Part shown: positions 31,731 through 41,366 of the stretch, in pieces
How the letters are laid out: each line of letters begins with the position of its first letter
Numbering within the stretch: the stretch's first letter is position 1
Assembly: GCA_021397845.1 (NCBI GenBank)
Contig: CM038044.1
Location: 45,618,354 to 45,682,353, forward strand
Length of the DNA stretch: 64,000 bases
Origin: Areca catechu
Taxonomy: Eukaryota > Streptophyta > Magnoliopsida > Arecales > Arecaceae
Reading direction: 5' to 3'
The notes under the pieces: model-generated
What the model was told of the DNA's origin: nothing
Database searches by the model: none
The model's input: the letters and a program-made list of their open reading frames with translations, nothing else
Made by a program: the position numbers and the translations under genes

Positions 31731-32571
31731 ATGATGACAAAACACTGGGCATGAAAAATTCTTTACACTTACATATATAAAAGTATTTGAAGGTAAGTAT
31801 TCACATGTATTGGAGCTAACTATATTTGTAAATAAGTATCAGAGCTCTAGTGATGAAATTGTATAGCATTGATGTTAGTACTTTTGTGTATATCAAAGTA
31901 TTAGACTTTGCATGCATCACAGAATCAGAATTAGCACAAACATGGAGTATCAGAGTTTAAAATTTTGACAAAATTAAGACTAATTTTTAGAGCAATCAGA
32001 ACAAGAGAAGGATTTAGAGATAAAGCCATTTTTAAGAGAATCTCCCCCTTTCTCTAGGTTGTAAAATAATGAAATAGTTAGGTTCATTTGAATACAATTA
32101 CTTTTGTGCTTCCCCTTTTTCATTATTTTTATGCACTTTAAGAATAATTGGAAGGAAGCTCAACATAGATATTAGGATTTTCATGATAGCTCATTATTAA
32201 TACCATTCTCTCCCTTTTTGTCAAACAATCAAAAAGGTATTTTCAATAAAGCTTAGATTTTGAAATAGATTGAGAAAGTATTTAATATTTGTTTGAGAGA
32301 ATTTCACTTTCTCAATTTTAATTAGAAATTCTAATTAAAATTCATTATAGTTGTATTGAAAGCATTGCATAATTATAATTAATGAAAATAGTATAAATTA
32401 TTAAAATAACTTTCATTTCATTGAGAAATTTTTCATACAAAGTACAAAGTATGAAAGAAAGTACATTCATCCAGTTTAGAGAGTTTCTTAATTATAAAAG
32501 ATAAGTAAAAACTATAAAAGGTCAAAAGTACAAGGATGTGATCAATACAACTAAAAGATTGTCTAAATAAC
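31731..32571 (-). other. 3' untranslated spacer of element E
   Basis: AT-rich DNA between the stop of the extra ORF and the polypurine tract, with several further purine runs (for example near 32045 and 32211) that could be spare tracts. No gene. Confidence 0.6.
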
Positions 32572-32688
32572 CTATTCTTCTTCTTCACTAGAAGAAGAGG
32601 AGCCAACATCTATAACCTTATCAGAGGTTTTGGTTTTTAGAGGTTTAAACCTTAAATCTCTGAATCTAGTTCTAACTGGGGCTCTAGG
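32572..32688 (-). pseudogene. C-terminal end of the extra ORF of element E
   Basis: The minus strand reads RTRFRDLRFKPLKTKT, then KVIDVGSSSSSEEEE and TAG at 32572. It continues, across element D, from the ORF ending near 39515. A basic stretch followed by a serine and acidic tail; element G ends similarly (VLDLPSDED and a stop near 50520). Confidence 0.7.
32684..32688 (+). other. Target-site duplication of element D, left copy
   Basis: CTAGG before 32689, repeated at 39510-39514. Confidence 0.95.
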
Positions 32689-34336
32689 TGGTGCGGGCAC
32701 CAGACTCAGAAGAAGACTTCAGGGCTCCATCTGGATCTCTGATTGACCTTGCCCGAAGAATTAGGATTTTCTGGTTTGTAATAAGGGTTGACTTGATTAA
32801 CTCAATTTTAGCTTGAGTCTGTATTTCCCTGCAATTTAATTTTGTTGAGTCATGTTGACTCAGCAGTGGTCTAGGACTTCTCCAGGGTGTCACATTTTCT
32901 CCCAAGGCCAAGCAAGTGGGCGCCACACTCCCAGCCACATGCCTGAGTCCAGGGGGCACCACATCTCCATCCAGTATGCTCTGGTCCCCACACCACAAGA
33001 TAGCAGGTCCCTTCTCTCATGCGCCACTTGAGGAGAAAATAATCTGGGATCCACAATTCAAGGGGGCGGCCAAAGTGTTTCCATAAGAGCCAAGCTATGA
33101 AAAGAAAGGAGCAAAGCTTGGGGAGCAAGACTAGGAGGCGCCCAAATAATTCCAAATAAAACCAGGTATGGAAGGAAGGAAATTTCTCTTGAAGAGCAAG
33201 GTTAGGAGGCACCCAAATAATTCCAAATAAAACTAGGTATGGAAGAAAAATTATTTTTTCTTGAAGAGCAAGGCTAGGAGGCGCCACCTACTTACCTTTT
33301 GAAGCCACCAATCAGCATTTTTGGAAACTCTTGGTCGGCCATATGTGTGGGAATTGATCCTACAAACCTAATTTGAAGATCCACCCTATTAGTCCCACAT
33401 GGGAAGATGTAAAACCCTGCTCTCTTGCAAAGTCCTATAAATTAAACCCCTCTTGTAATTTTAAAGTTATCTGATGAATGAATCCAATTTATGTGTGAGC
33501 AAACTCTGTATTTCTCTCTTCCGCACTTGCATCCAGGTGTTGAGCTCCGTGAGAAAGTAAATCCGGGTTCCCCAGGAACCTTGAGGAGGTGTGAGATCCC
33601 CAACCCCAAAACCCTAGGTTAGCCACTTCACTTCCAAACCCTAGCCGCCCATCATCCTCTTCTTTCCACCAAACCCTAGCCTACCCCACCTCTCACGGCC
33701 ACTCTCTCCAAGTCAAGGCCAACCACCAGCATCCAGGTCCAGTCTGGATACTTCAGATCTAGAGCAATTCCCAGAGGAAGTCAGATCAGCCTTCAGGAGA
33801 ATCCGGATTTCAGCAACATCAGCTTTCAAGTTCTTCTAACTGGAAAATCCTTCCTTGAGTATCTGATTTCATAAATTGTTCTTCTTCTTTCCCAGATCTT
33901 GAGTTCAGGAGAAGCCAACTCTGCCAAAGGATCAGTATTGGAGAATCCATTGCGAAGATATCTGAATCCGGGGATCCAACAATCTGCTCAAGAGAGTCCT
34001 TCCACCAAACTTCGTGAAGATCACTGTCTGGTTTGTAGCCCTTCTCTTCTCTTTACTTCTGTCCTGTTGAAAGTTCAGAGCGAAACCCTAGGTCTGGGAG
34101 TTTCTCAACTCCCAGTGATCCGTTACTTCTGAACTACTCTGATAACCCAATTTCTTTTAAATTGTGCTTTCAATTATTACCTAGTTTCTTTCAATTTAGT
34201 TTAACTTTCCTTTGAGTCTAAGCCAACTTCCAAAAATATAAAAAAAAAAAAATAAATACATTAATTTTAATTTGCTTCCGCATTCCACATATCTATTCTG
34301 CATCATTTTTTGTATCAGAGTTTTCATTCTGCATCA
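32689..34336 (+). mobile_element. 5' LTR of element D
   Basis: 1648 bp, TGGTGCGGGCACC to ATTCTGCATCA. Near its end (34306-34336) it includes a primer-site-like unit TTTTGTATCAGAG followed by a second TTCATTCTGCATCA, so the LTR end contains a duplicated terminal unit. A 77-codon frame (33899-34132) is present in both LTRs but looks like leader, not gene. Confidence 0.92.
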
Positions 34337-34339
34337 TTT

Positions 34340-34351
34340 TGGTATCAGAGC
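34340..34351 (+). promoter_or_regulatory. Primer-binding site of element D
   Basis: TGGTATCAGAGC, 3 bases after the LTR end; exact tRNA-Met type. Confidence 0.9.
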
Positions 34352-35222
34352 CCTGTCTAGGGTTTCTGTTTTGCTTACTTGTTTTGAGTCTCTCTCTTTT
34401 TACTTTGTCTGCTCGAAGTAGACTCCCTAGGACGTCCGGTCCTAGGAATGAAGCGAGGTGCAAACCTCCTCTTCCCATTCCATGGGGTGTTCCTAGGGCG
34501 TGTAGGGGATCCGTTGGGTTACAACTTCGTAGCAGGAATTGTAAACGGGGGAAGCACTCTGTTTTCAGTCTGTAACTACCCTATTGAAGGAATTGTTTCT
34601 TATTGAAAGTAATTCCAAATTATATGATTTTTGTTTTGGTGGAACCAGTATAATTGAAGCTATTTTACATAATTTTTTTATGATTTATTGGTTTCCATGA
34701 AATTTCTGAGAGTTAAATTACTGTAACTCTATTTCTGTGTTTCTGTAATTCAATTATTTTGAGTGATCATCTCCTAATTCATCTTAAGGGCATTTGAGCA
34801 TCTAAGATAAGGGGAGGAGTTGATAACCTCTCCTTAGCCCAAAACCACCACCCACTTATTCGATCCTAAGCCTAATTTTAAAATTTATTAGACTTAATTT
34901 GCCCTAGTGGGCTAGGGACATCAACAAGTTGGGTCAAGGCTAGTGTTGAGTCAGTTTGTCTAGTTACTCTGTGTGTGCTTTGTACTCAGTGTCTAGAATG
35001 GTGGTTCAGGGATTCTATCCCGAAGGGCTTGTGTGCTGGTCCGCCTACCTGGCCAATCTCTGATTGGTGTCTAGGCTTGGCATTTAGGGACCTAACACGC
35101 CCCTTACACCTGCCTGGCTGAGTCCCAAGTTACTACAGGCTTGCTTGCCACTCTGATTGGGCATCTAGTTTGGGCTCTAAGTTTAGTTAGACCGTAGTCG
35201 TTTCAGTCGAGTCTCATTTGGT
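34352..35222 (+). other. 5' leader of element D
   Basis: Untranslated leader with AT-rich runs and the GGTGTCTAGGCTTGG and GTCCGCCTACCTGGCC phrases near 35040-35080 shared with B and I. No gene. Confidence 0.65.
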
Positions 35223-36185
35223 GTGTTTGCTTGCATCATCATGTCTACCCGGAATGGAGTACCCTACCAACCTAGTCAAACCCAACCTGATTTAGAGGCC
35301 ATGGTTAGAGCTCTTACTGAGAGTATGAACAAATTGAGTCAGGATGTGACTGCTACTGTTGCCCAGTTTAAAGAACAAGTCCAAGAGAATTTTGTCCAGC
35401 TTAGGGATCGAGTCCAAGTAGTTGAGAAACGTAGACATCAAAATTGGACCCCTGATCCAAAATTTAATAAGCCCCAACCTCACCCATGCCAGGAGCCTAG
35501 GAGGACCTTATACCGTGATCTCGTGCATAACCTTAGGAAGCCTAACCATGATATCTATAGTGTGGATCGTGTCTATGAGAGGTCCTTACAATATTCTAGA
35601 CCAGTCACTCAACAACCCAAGTCTTCTAGATCAAACCATTTAGATCCACACCCATGCCCAAGTAAAGTCTCTACTAGCTTGAAACCCAGTGTGACCCAGG
35701 TTCCTATATCGGAAGAATGTTTGTTTTGTGGAGAAAGAGGCAATAAATCTAGTCAGTGCCCATGCATAGGACTGGCTTGTGCACAGCTAAGTGGTAAGAA
35801 TCCTAAGGATGACATTAATGAGGGAGAACCCAAGCCTACCAATAAGGAAGAAAGGTTAGGTATGAAAAGCCTAGGATCAGTTGACCCGATTACCACTGAC
35901 CCGAAACCCATTGAAGATGGCATCGAGGAAGTATATGATGCTGGCTTGAGTCTAGTTGATGAATACGAGGGGGAAGAACTTGAAGAATGTGACATCGATA
36001 CTATTGGTTCCTTACCTGAGGAGACCTTGGAAAGCAACCAAGTGGTAGGACCTAGTTCAGAAATTCAAGAGATTTGTGAGAATCAGGTTCCTTTAGTCAA
36101 ATACCCCCAGGAAGAACTCATAGTGTTAGCCCGAAGCTATCAGTTCGTACCCTCTAATGACAGTCATTCTCCAAGTACCAATTGA
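35223..36185 (+). CDS. Gag-like ORF1 of element D
   Basis: 320 residues; the likely start is the ATG at 35241 (MSTRNGVPYQP), matching the Gag starts of B and I. Residues about 20-80 look like a coiled coil (MVRALTESMNKLSQDV, QFKEQVQENFVQLRDRV). The core retrotransposon-gag domain (FDG, DWEE) is missing: the chain passes from the coiled start into basic linker text. A zinc-knuckle relic follows, CLFCGERGNKSSQC, in which the expected His is Asn. After it comes an acidic region with EEVYDAGLSLVDEYEGEEL, shared with B and H, then IQEICENQVPL and PQEEL as in B. It could still bind RNA weakly. It overlaps ORF2 by 29 bases. Confidence 0.75.
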   Translation: MFACIIMSTRNGVPYQPSQTQPDLEAMVRALTESMNKLSQDVTATVAQFKEQVQENFVQLRDRVQVVEKRRHQNWTPDPKFNKPQPHPCQEPRRTLYRDLVHNLRKPNHDIYSVDRVYERSLQYSRPVTQQPKSSRSNHLDPHPCPSKVSTSLKPSVTQVPISEECLFCGERGNKSSQCPCIGLACAQLSGKNPKDDINEGEPKPTNKEERLGMKSLGSVDPITTDPKPIEDGIEEVYDAGLSLVDEYEGEELEECDIDTIGSLPEETLESNQVVGPSSEIQEICENQVPLVKYPQEELIVLARSYQFVPSNDSHSPSTN

Positions 36186-36915
36186 AGATCTTTGCACTGA
36201 ACTGTTTATGTTTGCCCACCCTATGGTAGATCCTCTCCTTAGGATGACTGAATCAAGCCTCTTACAATTGGACCTTGTCCCATGCCCAGCCACTAAGGTC
36301 TCTCCCGTAATCTCAGTTGAACATCCTTGTCTTGAGCAGATTGATTCACCCAGTCCTGTAGAAGTCCTCCTTATGGCCCCAGACCCCTTCCTTCGCATGA
36401 CTGACCTACCCTTCTATAGAGTATACCTTTCCTCACCCATAGGTCAAATTTCAAGTCTTGAGGTCATCATCCATAGGCCCTCCCATGAATCATTCTCTAA
36501 TCTAGTTCTTGAGAAAGTGGATCATTATTTGCTTAGAGAACAAACCTTAACTATTGCAATCACATGTCCTAGGCTACTTCCCGAACCATCTCTTGATCCA
36601 TTCCTGGGAGTAGCTAACTTTTCCTTTTGTAAGGATGACCAGTTGACACTCATAGATCACCATTCAAACCTTCAGGTTACCATCTTTAGTCAACAGGTAA
36701 TTCGAGACTCCACCTCATATCTCCTCCCTTTCTCTAGGACTTCCAATGCTTCTTACACCATCCAAGTATACTTTGTTGAAGTCTTTAGAGTGAACCACAT
36801 GTCAGAACCTATTAGGTTTGCTACCTACTTCTGGAAGACCTTATGGCACCTACTAGGCACCCATGATAAGTTTTCATGCTCTGCATGCCATCCTCCGACC
36901 CAAGGTCAAACCTAA
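36157..36915 (+). CDS. Unknown ORF2 of element D ending in an integrase scrap
   Basis: 252 residues in the +1 frame relative to ORF1, overlapping it by 29 bases. I recognise no domain in residues 1-215. Phrases align with the B region 17760-18080: VANFSFCKDDQLTLID with TKFSIHQFDLMTPI, HSNLQVTIFSQQ with YSNLKVSASHQD, RTSNASYTIQ with KASNASETCK, and YFVEV with HYVEI. It then enters IRFATYFWKTLWHLLG, the same integrase scrap at the same join as in B. In B the two parts are one frame, so D has either a frame-shift mutation or a translational shift. Proline- and leucine-rich, no transmembrane helix apparent. Role unknown. Confidence 0.7.
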   Translation: MTVILQVPIEDLCTELFMFAHPMVDPLLRMTESSLLQLDLVPCPATKVSPVISVEHPCLEQIDSPSPVEVLLMAPDPFLRMTDLPFYRVYLSSPIGQISSLEVIIHRPSHESFSNLVLEKVDHYLLREQTLTIAITCPRLLPEPSLDPFLGVANFSFCKDDQLTLIDHHSNLQVTIFSQQVIRDSTSYLLPFSRTSNASYTIQVYFVEVFRVNHMSEPIRFATYFWKTLWHLLGTHDKFSCSACHPPTQGQT

Positions 36916-37117
36916 AGAGTCGTAGTTTGTTAGGTTTAGACCTAGGGTTCCTTTGGAATAAAGTTCATTCTTTAGGAATGCGTCGTCAGTCTAGTTTAGT
37001 TTTTCTTGACCCTTTACTAGGCTTTGTCTCAGATTTTGGTTGAGTGAGAATACCAGGATTTGGGATTTGTATTTACCCAAGGCTAAATTTGCATATAATG
37101 TTTCGATCAATAGGTAT

Positions 37118-37908
37118 ATAGGCTAGAGTCCCTTTGAAATTGTTCATGGATACAAGCCTCACACACAACTTGATCTAATTTCACTATTGATCTAATTTCA
37201 CTATTAGTCCACACACACAAGTCTCTTGATGCACTTGCATAGCATGTAAAGGACTTGCATAAAGAAATTCATGCCAAAATAAATTTAAGTAATGAAACTT
37301 ATAAGAAGTTGGCTGATTCTCAAAGGCGAGTCAAAACTTTTGTTGAGGGAGACTATGTAATGATTAGGTTAAGGCCTGAACAGTTTTCTCTTGGAACCGT
37401 TAGAAAGTTACATGCTAGAGGACCTGGACCATTTAGAGTGGTGAAGAGAGTAGGATCCAATGCCTATGTGCTCGAGTTGCCTTCAGAACTAGGCATTAGC
37501 TCCACTTTCAACATTACAGACCTAGAAGAGTATAGAGAGCTAGCTGTGATTCCCAGTGAGCCTTTTGAGCCTAATCCTGTTATTGAGAGTGATCCCGACC
37601 CTGTGTGTCCACCAACAAACTGGCCTGTGAGGAAAGAGCAGATTGAAAAGATCCTGGATGATCAGGTTATCTCTACTCATAATCGAGGATACCAAAGATA
37701 CCTGGTCCGCTGGCAAGGAAGGCCAGATTCTGATGACTCTTGGATCTCCCGAGAAGAATTACAAGAATTGGACCCAGACCTCTTAGAGAGATACCAGAGC
37801 CAACTTGATCCATACTCGACAGGGTCGAGTTCCTCTCACCCCGGAAGAATTGGTGCGGGCACCAGACTCAGAAGAAGACTTCAGGGCTCCATCTGGATCT
37901 CTGATTGA
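37118..37908 (+). CDS. Integrase C-terminal domain and chromodomain of element D
   Basis: An open frame from 37255 to 37908 (217 residues) reads HKEIHAKINLSNETYKKLAD, DYVMIRLRPEQFSLGTVRKL, SNAYVLELPSELGISSTFN, then the chromodomain YQRYLVRWQGRPDSDDSWIS and LDPDLLERYQSQLDPYS. Upstream 37118-37254 carries the preceding integrase piece (PFEIVHGYKP) with stops and a short duplication of a TCTAATTTCACTATT phrase (37175-37205). The core catalytic D, D and E are not present. The frame crosses the polypurine tract and stops 55 bases into the LTR, giving RLRRRLQGSIWISD. This is the best-preserved chromodomain in the window. Confidence 0.88.
37835..37850 (+). promoter_or_regulatory. Polypurine tract of element D
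   Basis: CACCCCGGAAGAAT immediately before TGGTGCGGG of the 3' LTR; it doubles as coding sequence for HPGRI. Confidence 0.75.
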
Positions 37909-39509
37909 CCTTGCCCAAATAATTAGGATTTTCTGGTTTGTAATAAGGGTTGACTTGATCAACTCAATTTTAGCTTGAGTATGTATTTCCTTGCAATTTA
38001 ATTTTGTTGAGTCATGTTGACTCAGTAGTGGTCTAGGACTTCTCCAGGGTGTCATATTTTCTCCCAAGGCCAAGCAAGTGGGCGCCACACTCCCAGCCAC
38101 ACTCCCAGCCACACACCTGAGTCCAGGGGGCGCCACATCTCCATCTAGTATGCTCTGGTCCCCACACCACAAGATAGCAGGTCCCTTCTCTCATGCGCCA
38201 CTTGAGGAGAAAACAATCTGGGATCCACAATTCAAGGGGGCGGCCAAAGTGTTTCCATAAGAGCCAAGCTATGAAAAGAAAGAAGCAAAGCTTGGGGAGC
38301 AAGACTAGGAGGCGCCCAAATAATTCCAAATAAAACCAGGTATGGAAGGAAGGAAATTTCTCTTGAAGAGCAAGGTTAGGAGGTGCCCAAATAATTCCAA
38401 ATAAAACCAAGTATGGAAGGAAAAATATTTATTCTTGAAGAGCAAGGCTAGGAGGCGCCACCTACTTACCTTTTGAAGCCACCAATCAGCATTTTTGGAA
38501 ACTCTTGGCTGGCCATATGTGTGGGAATTGATCCGACAAACCTAATTTGAAGATCCACCCTATTAGTCCCACATGGGAAGATGTAAAACCCTGCTCTCTT
38601 GTAAAGTCCTATAAATTAAACCCCTCTTGTAATTTTAAAGTTATCTGATGAATGAATCCAATTTATGTGTGAGCAAACTCTGTGTTTCTCTCTTCCGCAC
38701 TTGCATCCATGTGTTGAGCTCCATGAGGGAGTAAATCCGGGTTCCCCAGGAACCTTGAGGAGGTGTGAGATCTCCAACCCCAAAACCCTAGGTTAGCCAC
38801 TTCACTTCCAAACCCTAGCCGCCCATCATCCTCTTCTTTCCACCAAACCCTAGCCTACCCCACCTCTCACGGCCACTCTCTCCAAGTTAAGGCCGACCAC
38901 CAGCATCCAGGTCCAGTCCGGATACTTCAGATCCAGAGCAATTCCCAGAGGAAGTCAGATCAGCCTTCAGGAGAATCCGGATTTCAGCAACATCAGCTTT
39001 CAAGTTCTTCTAACTGGCAAATCCTTCCTTGAGTATCTGATTCCATAAATTGTTCTTCTTCTTTCCCAGATCTTGAGTTCAGGAGAAGCCAACTCTGCCA
39101 AAGGATCAGTATTGGAGGATCCATTGCGAAGATATCTGAATCCGGGGATCCAACAATCTGCTCAAGAGAGTCCTTCCACCAAACTCCGTGAAGATCACTG
39201 TCTGGTCTGTAGCCCTTCTCTTCTCTTTACTTCTGTCCTGTTGAAAGTTCAGAGCGAAACCCTAGGTCTGGGAGTTTCTCAACCCCCAGCGATCCGTTAC
39301 TTCTGAACTACTCTGATAACCCAATTTCTTTTAAATTGTGCTTTCAATTATTACCTAGTTTCTTTCAATTTAGTTTAGCTTTCCTTTGAGTCTAAGCCGA
39401 CTTCTGAAAATATAAAATAAATAAATAAATACATTTATTTTAATTTGCTTCCTTATTCCACATATCTGTTCTGCATCATTTTTGGTATTAGAGTTTTCGT
39501 TCTGCATCA
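37851..39509 (+). mobile_element. 3' LTR of element D
   Basis: 1659 bp, TGGTGCGGGCACC to GTTCTGCATCA, followed by CTAGG. Same terminal duplicated unit as the 5' copy (39460-39509), so the duplication predates this insertion. Confidence 0.93.
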
Positions 39510-39514
39510 CTAGG

Positions 39515-40865
39515 TGTTTTAGTCTTCTTGGTCTTTGACTTCTTTTTTTTGGTCATAACAAGTTCAACTTTGAGTGAAGATGGATCAGATGAATGAATAG
39601 GAGATGGTTGAGCAGGAGTTTCAAGTGACTCTTTGTTGATCTATACAGGAGTATCCTCAGTAGTGAATGTTTCCTTTTAAGATTGTAGTAGGATACTTCA
39701 GATTTCTTCTTTAAAATTCTACATTTTCTTTTCCATTTTTTCCTTGTGAAGCATTTGTTCTAATCTCATTTTCTACAAGCTGGCATTAACTGAATTTTGT
39801 AAATCATCAAGTGCAGAATTTATGTGACCTGTCAGTGAATCAGAGATTGTCTCCATCTTCTGAAATATTAACTCCTTATGTTCAGATGGAGTTATCATTG
39901 CATCTTCAGATCTGTCTTCATCCTTGTTTCCAGGTTCATCAGTTTTAACAGCAGCAAGTTCATCCATATCATAATCGAAGGAAGTAGCAGCTATTTGACC
40001 AGACATTTTCTTTATCCATACTCCCTCTTGCAGTTTGTATCTCATTCTTTTAAGAGAGTTGAAGGAATAAATGTCTGAATGATGTAGAGGCTTGCCTATC
40101 TCATTAGTTAGGTCAATTCCAGCATCTTCAAATAGTAAGGTGAATACCATACCGTACGGCAAGCATGCTTTGAGTTTTCTAGCTGCTTCTCTCATTTGAA
40201 TCATCATGATGAAAGGAAGGTTGAGAGGTTCTTCTTCAATTAGATGTCCCATAAAAGTCATGTCCTTTTCACTCACCCAGTTGAAACGATCAGTTCTAGG
40301 AATAAAAATTCTACTAACCATGTTGTGGAGTAGCCGCATTTGTTTTGATAGCAAGTTGGCTTGAACATGTTGGACGGAGCTTACATCTTCTCTTTCCAAA
40401 ATGAACTTTAATGTGTGCTCTTTGTCAGTTAGGGTAAGCTCGGTGGCACCATCAATTGGCATTTAAAGCAAGTTGCTCAACTTTTCTTCATCCACAATGA
40501 TTTTAACTCCCTTAACAATTGATTCCAAATGGTATTCTTCAAGAACTAGGTTTTCATGAGAAAGTTCGTACCAGAGAAGGGTAGGTTAGAATACCCAGTG
40601 AGCAAACAAACATCCAATCTTGGTTGTCTATCCAACTTTCAATCTTCATTTTCATTTCTTCCAGGAAGGAGAAATCGATCCTTCTGCCACATGTAACAGG
40701 CATGTTGGCCATTGAAGTGGATTTCCTAGTTGGAGAGGATGTTTCTTCTTGTTGTTGTTCAGGAGTGGACCTTTTTCTCTTTTCTCCCTTTTCCTTCAGA
40801 TCTTCACTGCGTGTGCTTGTTTCAGCTGCTTGAGGAATCTTTCTTGCAGATCTCCTTGGAGCCAT
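39515..40865 (-). pseudogene. Extra ORF (aORF) of SIRE-type element E, 5' part
   Basis: Starts at the ATG at 40865 with MAPRRSARKIPQAAETS, a basic, low-complexity start. It continues through IDFSFLEEMKMKIESW and LTYPSLVRTF, then after a frame change 40462-39773 gives 229 residues. These include LLHNMVSRIFIPRTDRFNWV, EEPLNLPFIMMIQMREAARK, LPYGMVFTLLFEDAGIDLTN and YKLQEGVWIKKMSGQIAA, then an acidic and coiled end. The pattern (YPxLVR, RIFIPRT, NLPFI, LPYGM) matches the domain annotated in Pfam as a putative plant transposon protein, common in additional ORFs of plant retrotransposons; its function is not known. It ends at 39515 where element D is inserted and resumes at 32688. A frame break between 40554 and 40462 makes the copy defective. 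Confidence 0.75.
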
Positions 40866-41366
40866 TTTAGCAAAATTTGTAGGAATAAGGAAATCAAGGT
40901 TTCGGGGAGTGGTTTTTGGAGTTTTTGGTAAAGGTTCTGAGTGGAGTAGAGAGAGTTTGAAGTGAAAAAGAAAGAGTAAAATGTAAGATAAGATTACTCG
41001 GATCTATTTAAACAGCAATTTTCCGACATTTGAGTTGGCTCACTCAGTCCTAAAATCATCCGAGTCGGCTCGACCAGAGCGAACTCAGAATAAGCAGAAC
41101 TTCGAGTCTGCTAGGCAAGACTTCTGATAGACCTAGTCGGCTCGACCAAAGCAAGAGTAGAAAAATCAAATATTCGAGCCAGCTCAACCAGAGAAAAATT
41201 GCTCGAGTCGACTCGAACAGAAACTTTCCACAAAAGTTGAAATGATTCAGAAATTGAGTTTGATTCAATGAAATTTCAAGGAAAGTTGTTCATTAATCAT
41301 GAATAGTTATAGGAGGTTTTCTAGATAGTTTTTTCTTAATTTTGAAGGAAATTAGGTTAGGATAAT
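40866..41366 (-). promoter_or_regulatory. Intergenic region upstream of the extra ORF of E: possible internal promoter
   Basis: Between the pol stop (41367-41369) and the extra-ORF ATG (40865). On the sense (minus) strand: a cluster of GAGCCGACTC-like words at 41225-41035 (two exact GCCGAC plus variants), then TTTAAATAG at 41012-41004, a TATA-like box. A pyrimidine-rich stretch (CTCTTTCTTTTTCAC, CTCTCTCTACTCC) resembling a plant 5' UTR follows, then AAAATGGCT as start context. The same order, motif cluster then TATA-like box, is seen in the LTRs of E. Promoter activity is inferred. Confidence 0.45.

Larger units (their letters stand above)
32689..39509 (+). mobile_element. Element D: young non-autonomous gypsy retrotransposon
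   Basis: 6821 bp, LTRs 32689-34336 and 37851-39509 that are near-identical over the parts I compared, apart from scattered substitutions and a 12-bp duplication (ACTCCCAGCCAC) near 38092 in the 3' copy. Perfect primer-binding site (34340-34351), polypurine tract and CTAGG duplications. It codes for Gag-like and unknown regions plus an integrase tail with chromodomain; no protease, RT or RNase H. It is the innermost and youngest full-length insertion in its nest. Confidence 0.93.

Noticed and set aside
33899..34132. 77-codon frame present in both D LTRs (also 39073-39306)
   Set aside because: The two LTRs are near-identical by descent, so conservation says nothing; it sits in the transcribed leader and shows no domain.
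36126..36398. Minus-strand open frames opposite the D ORFs (also 35753-36037)
   Set aside because: They are shadows of the plus-strand coding region of D.
39773..40865. Extra ORF of E as a retroviral envelope protein
   Set aside because: No signal peptide or hydrophobic transmembrane segment is seen; the start is basic and the end acidic and serine-rich.
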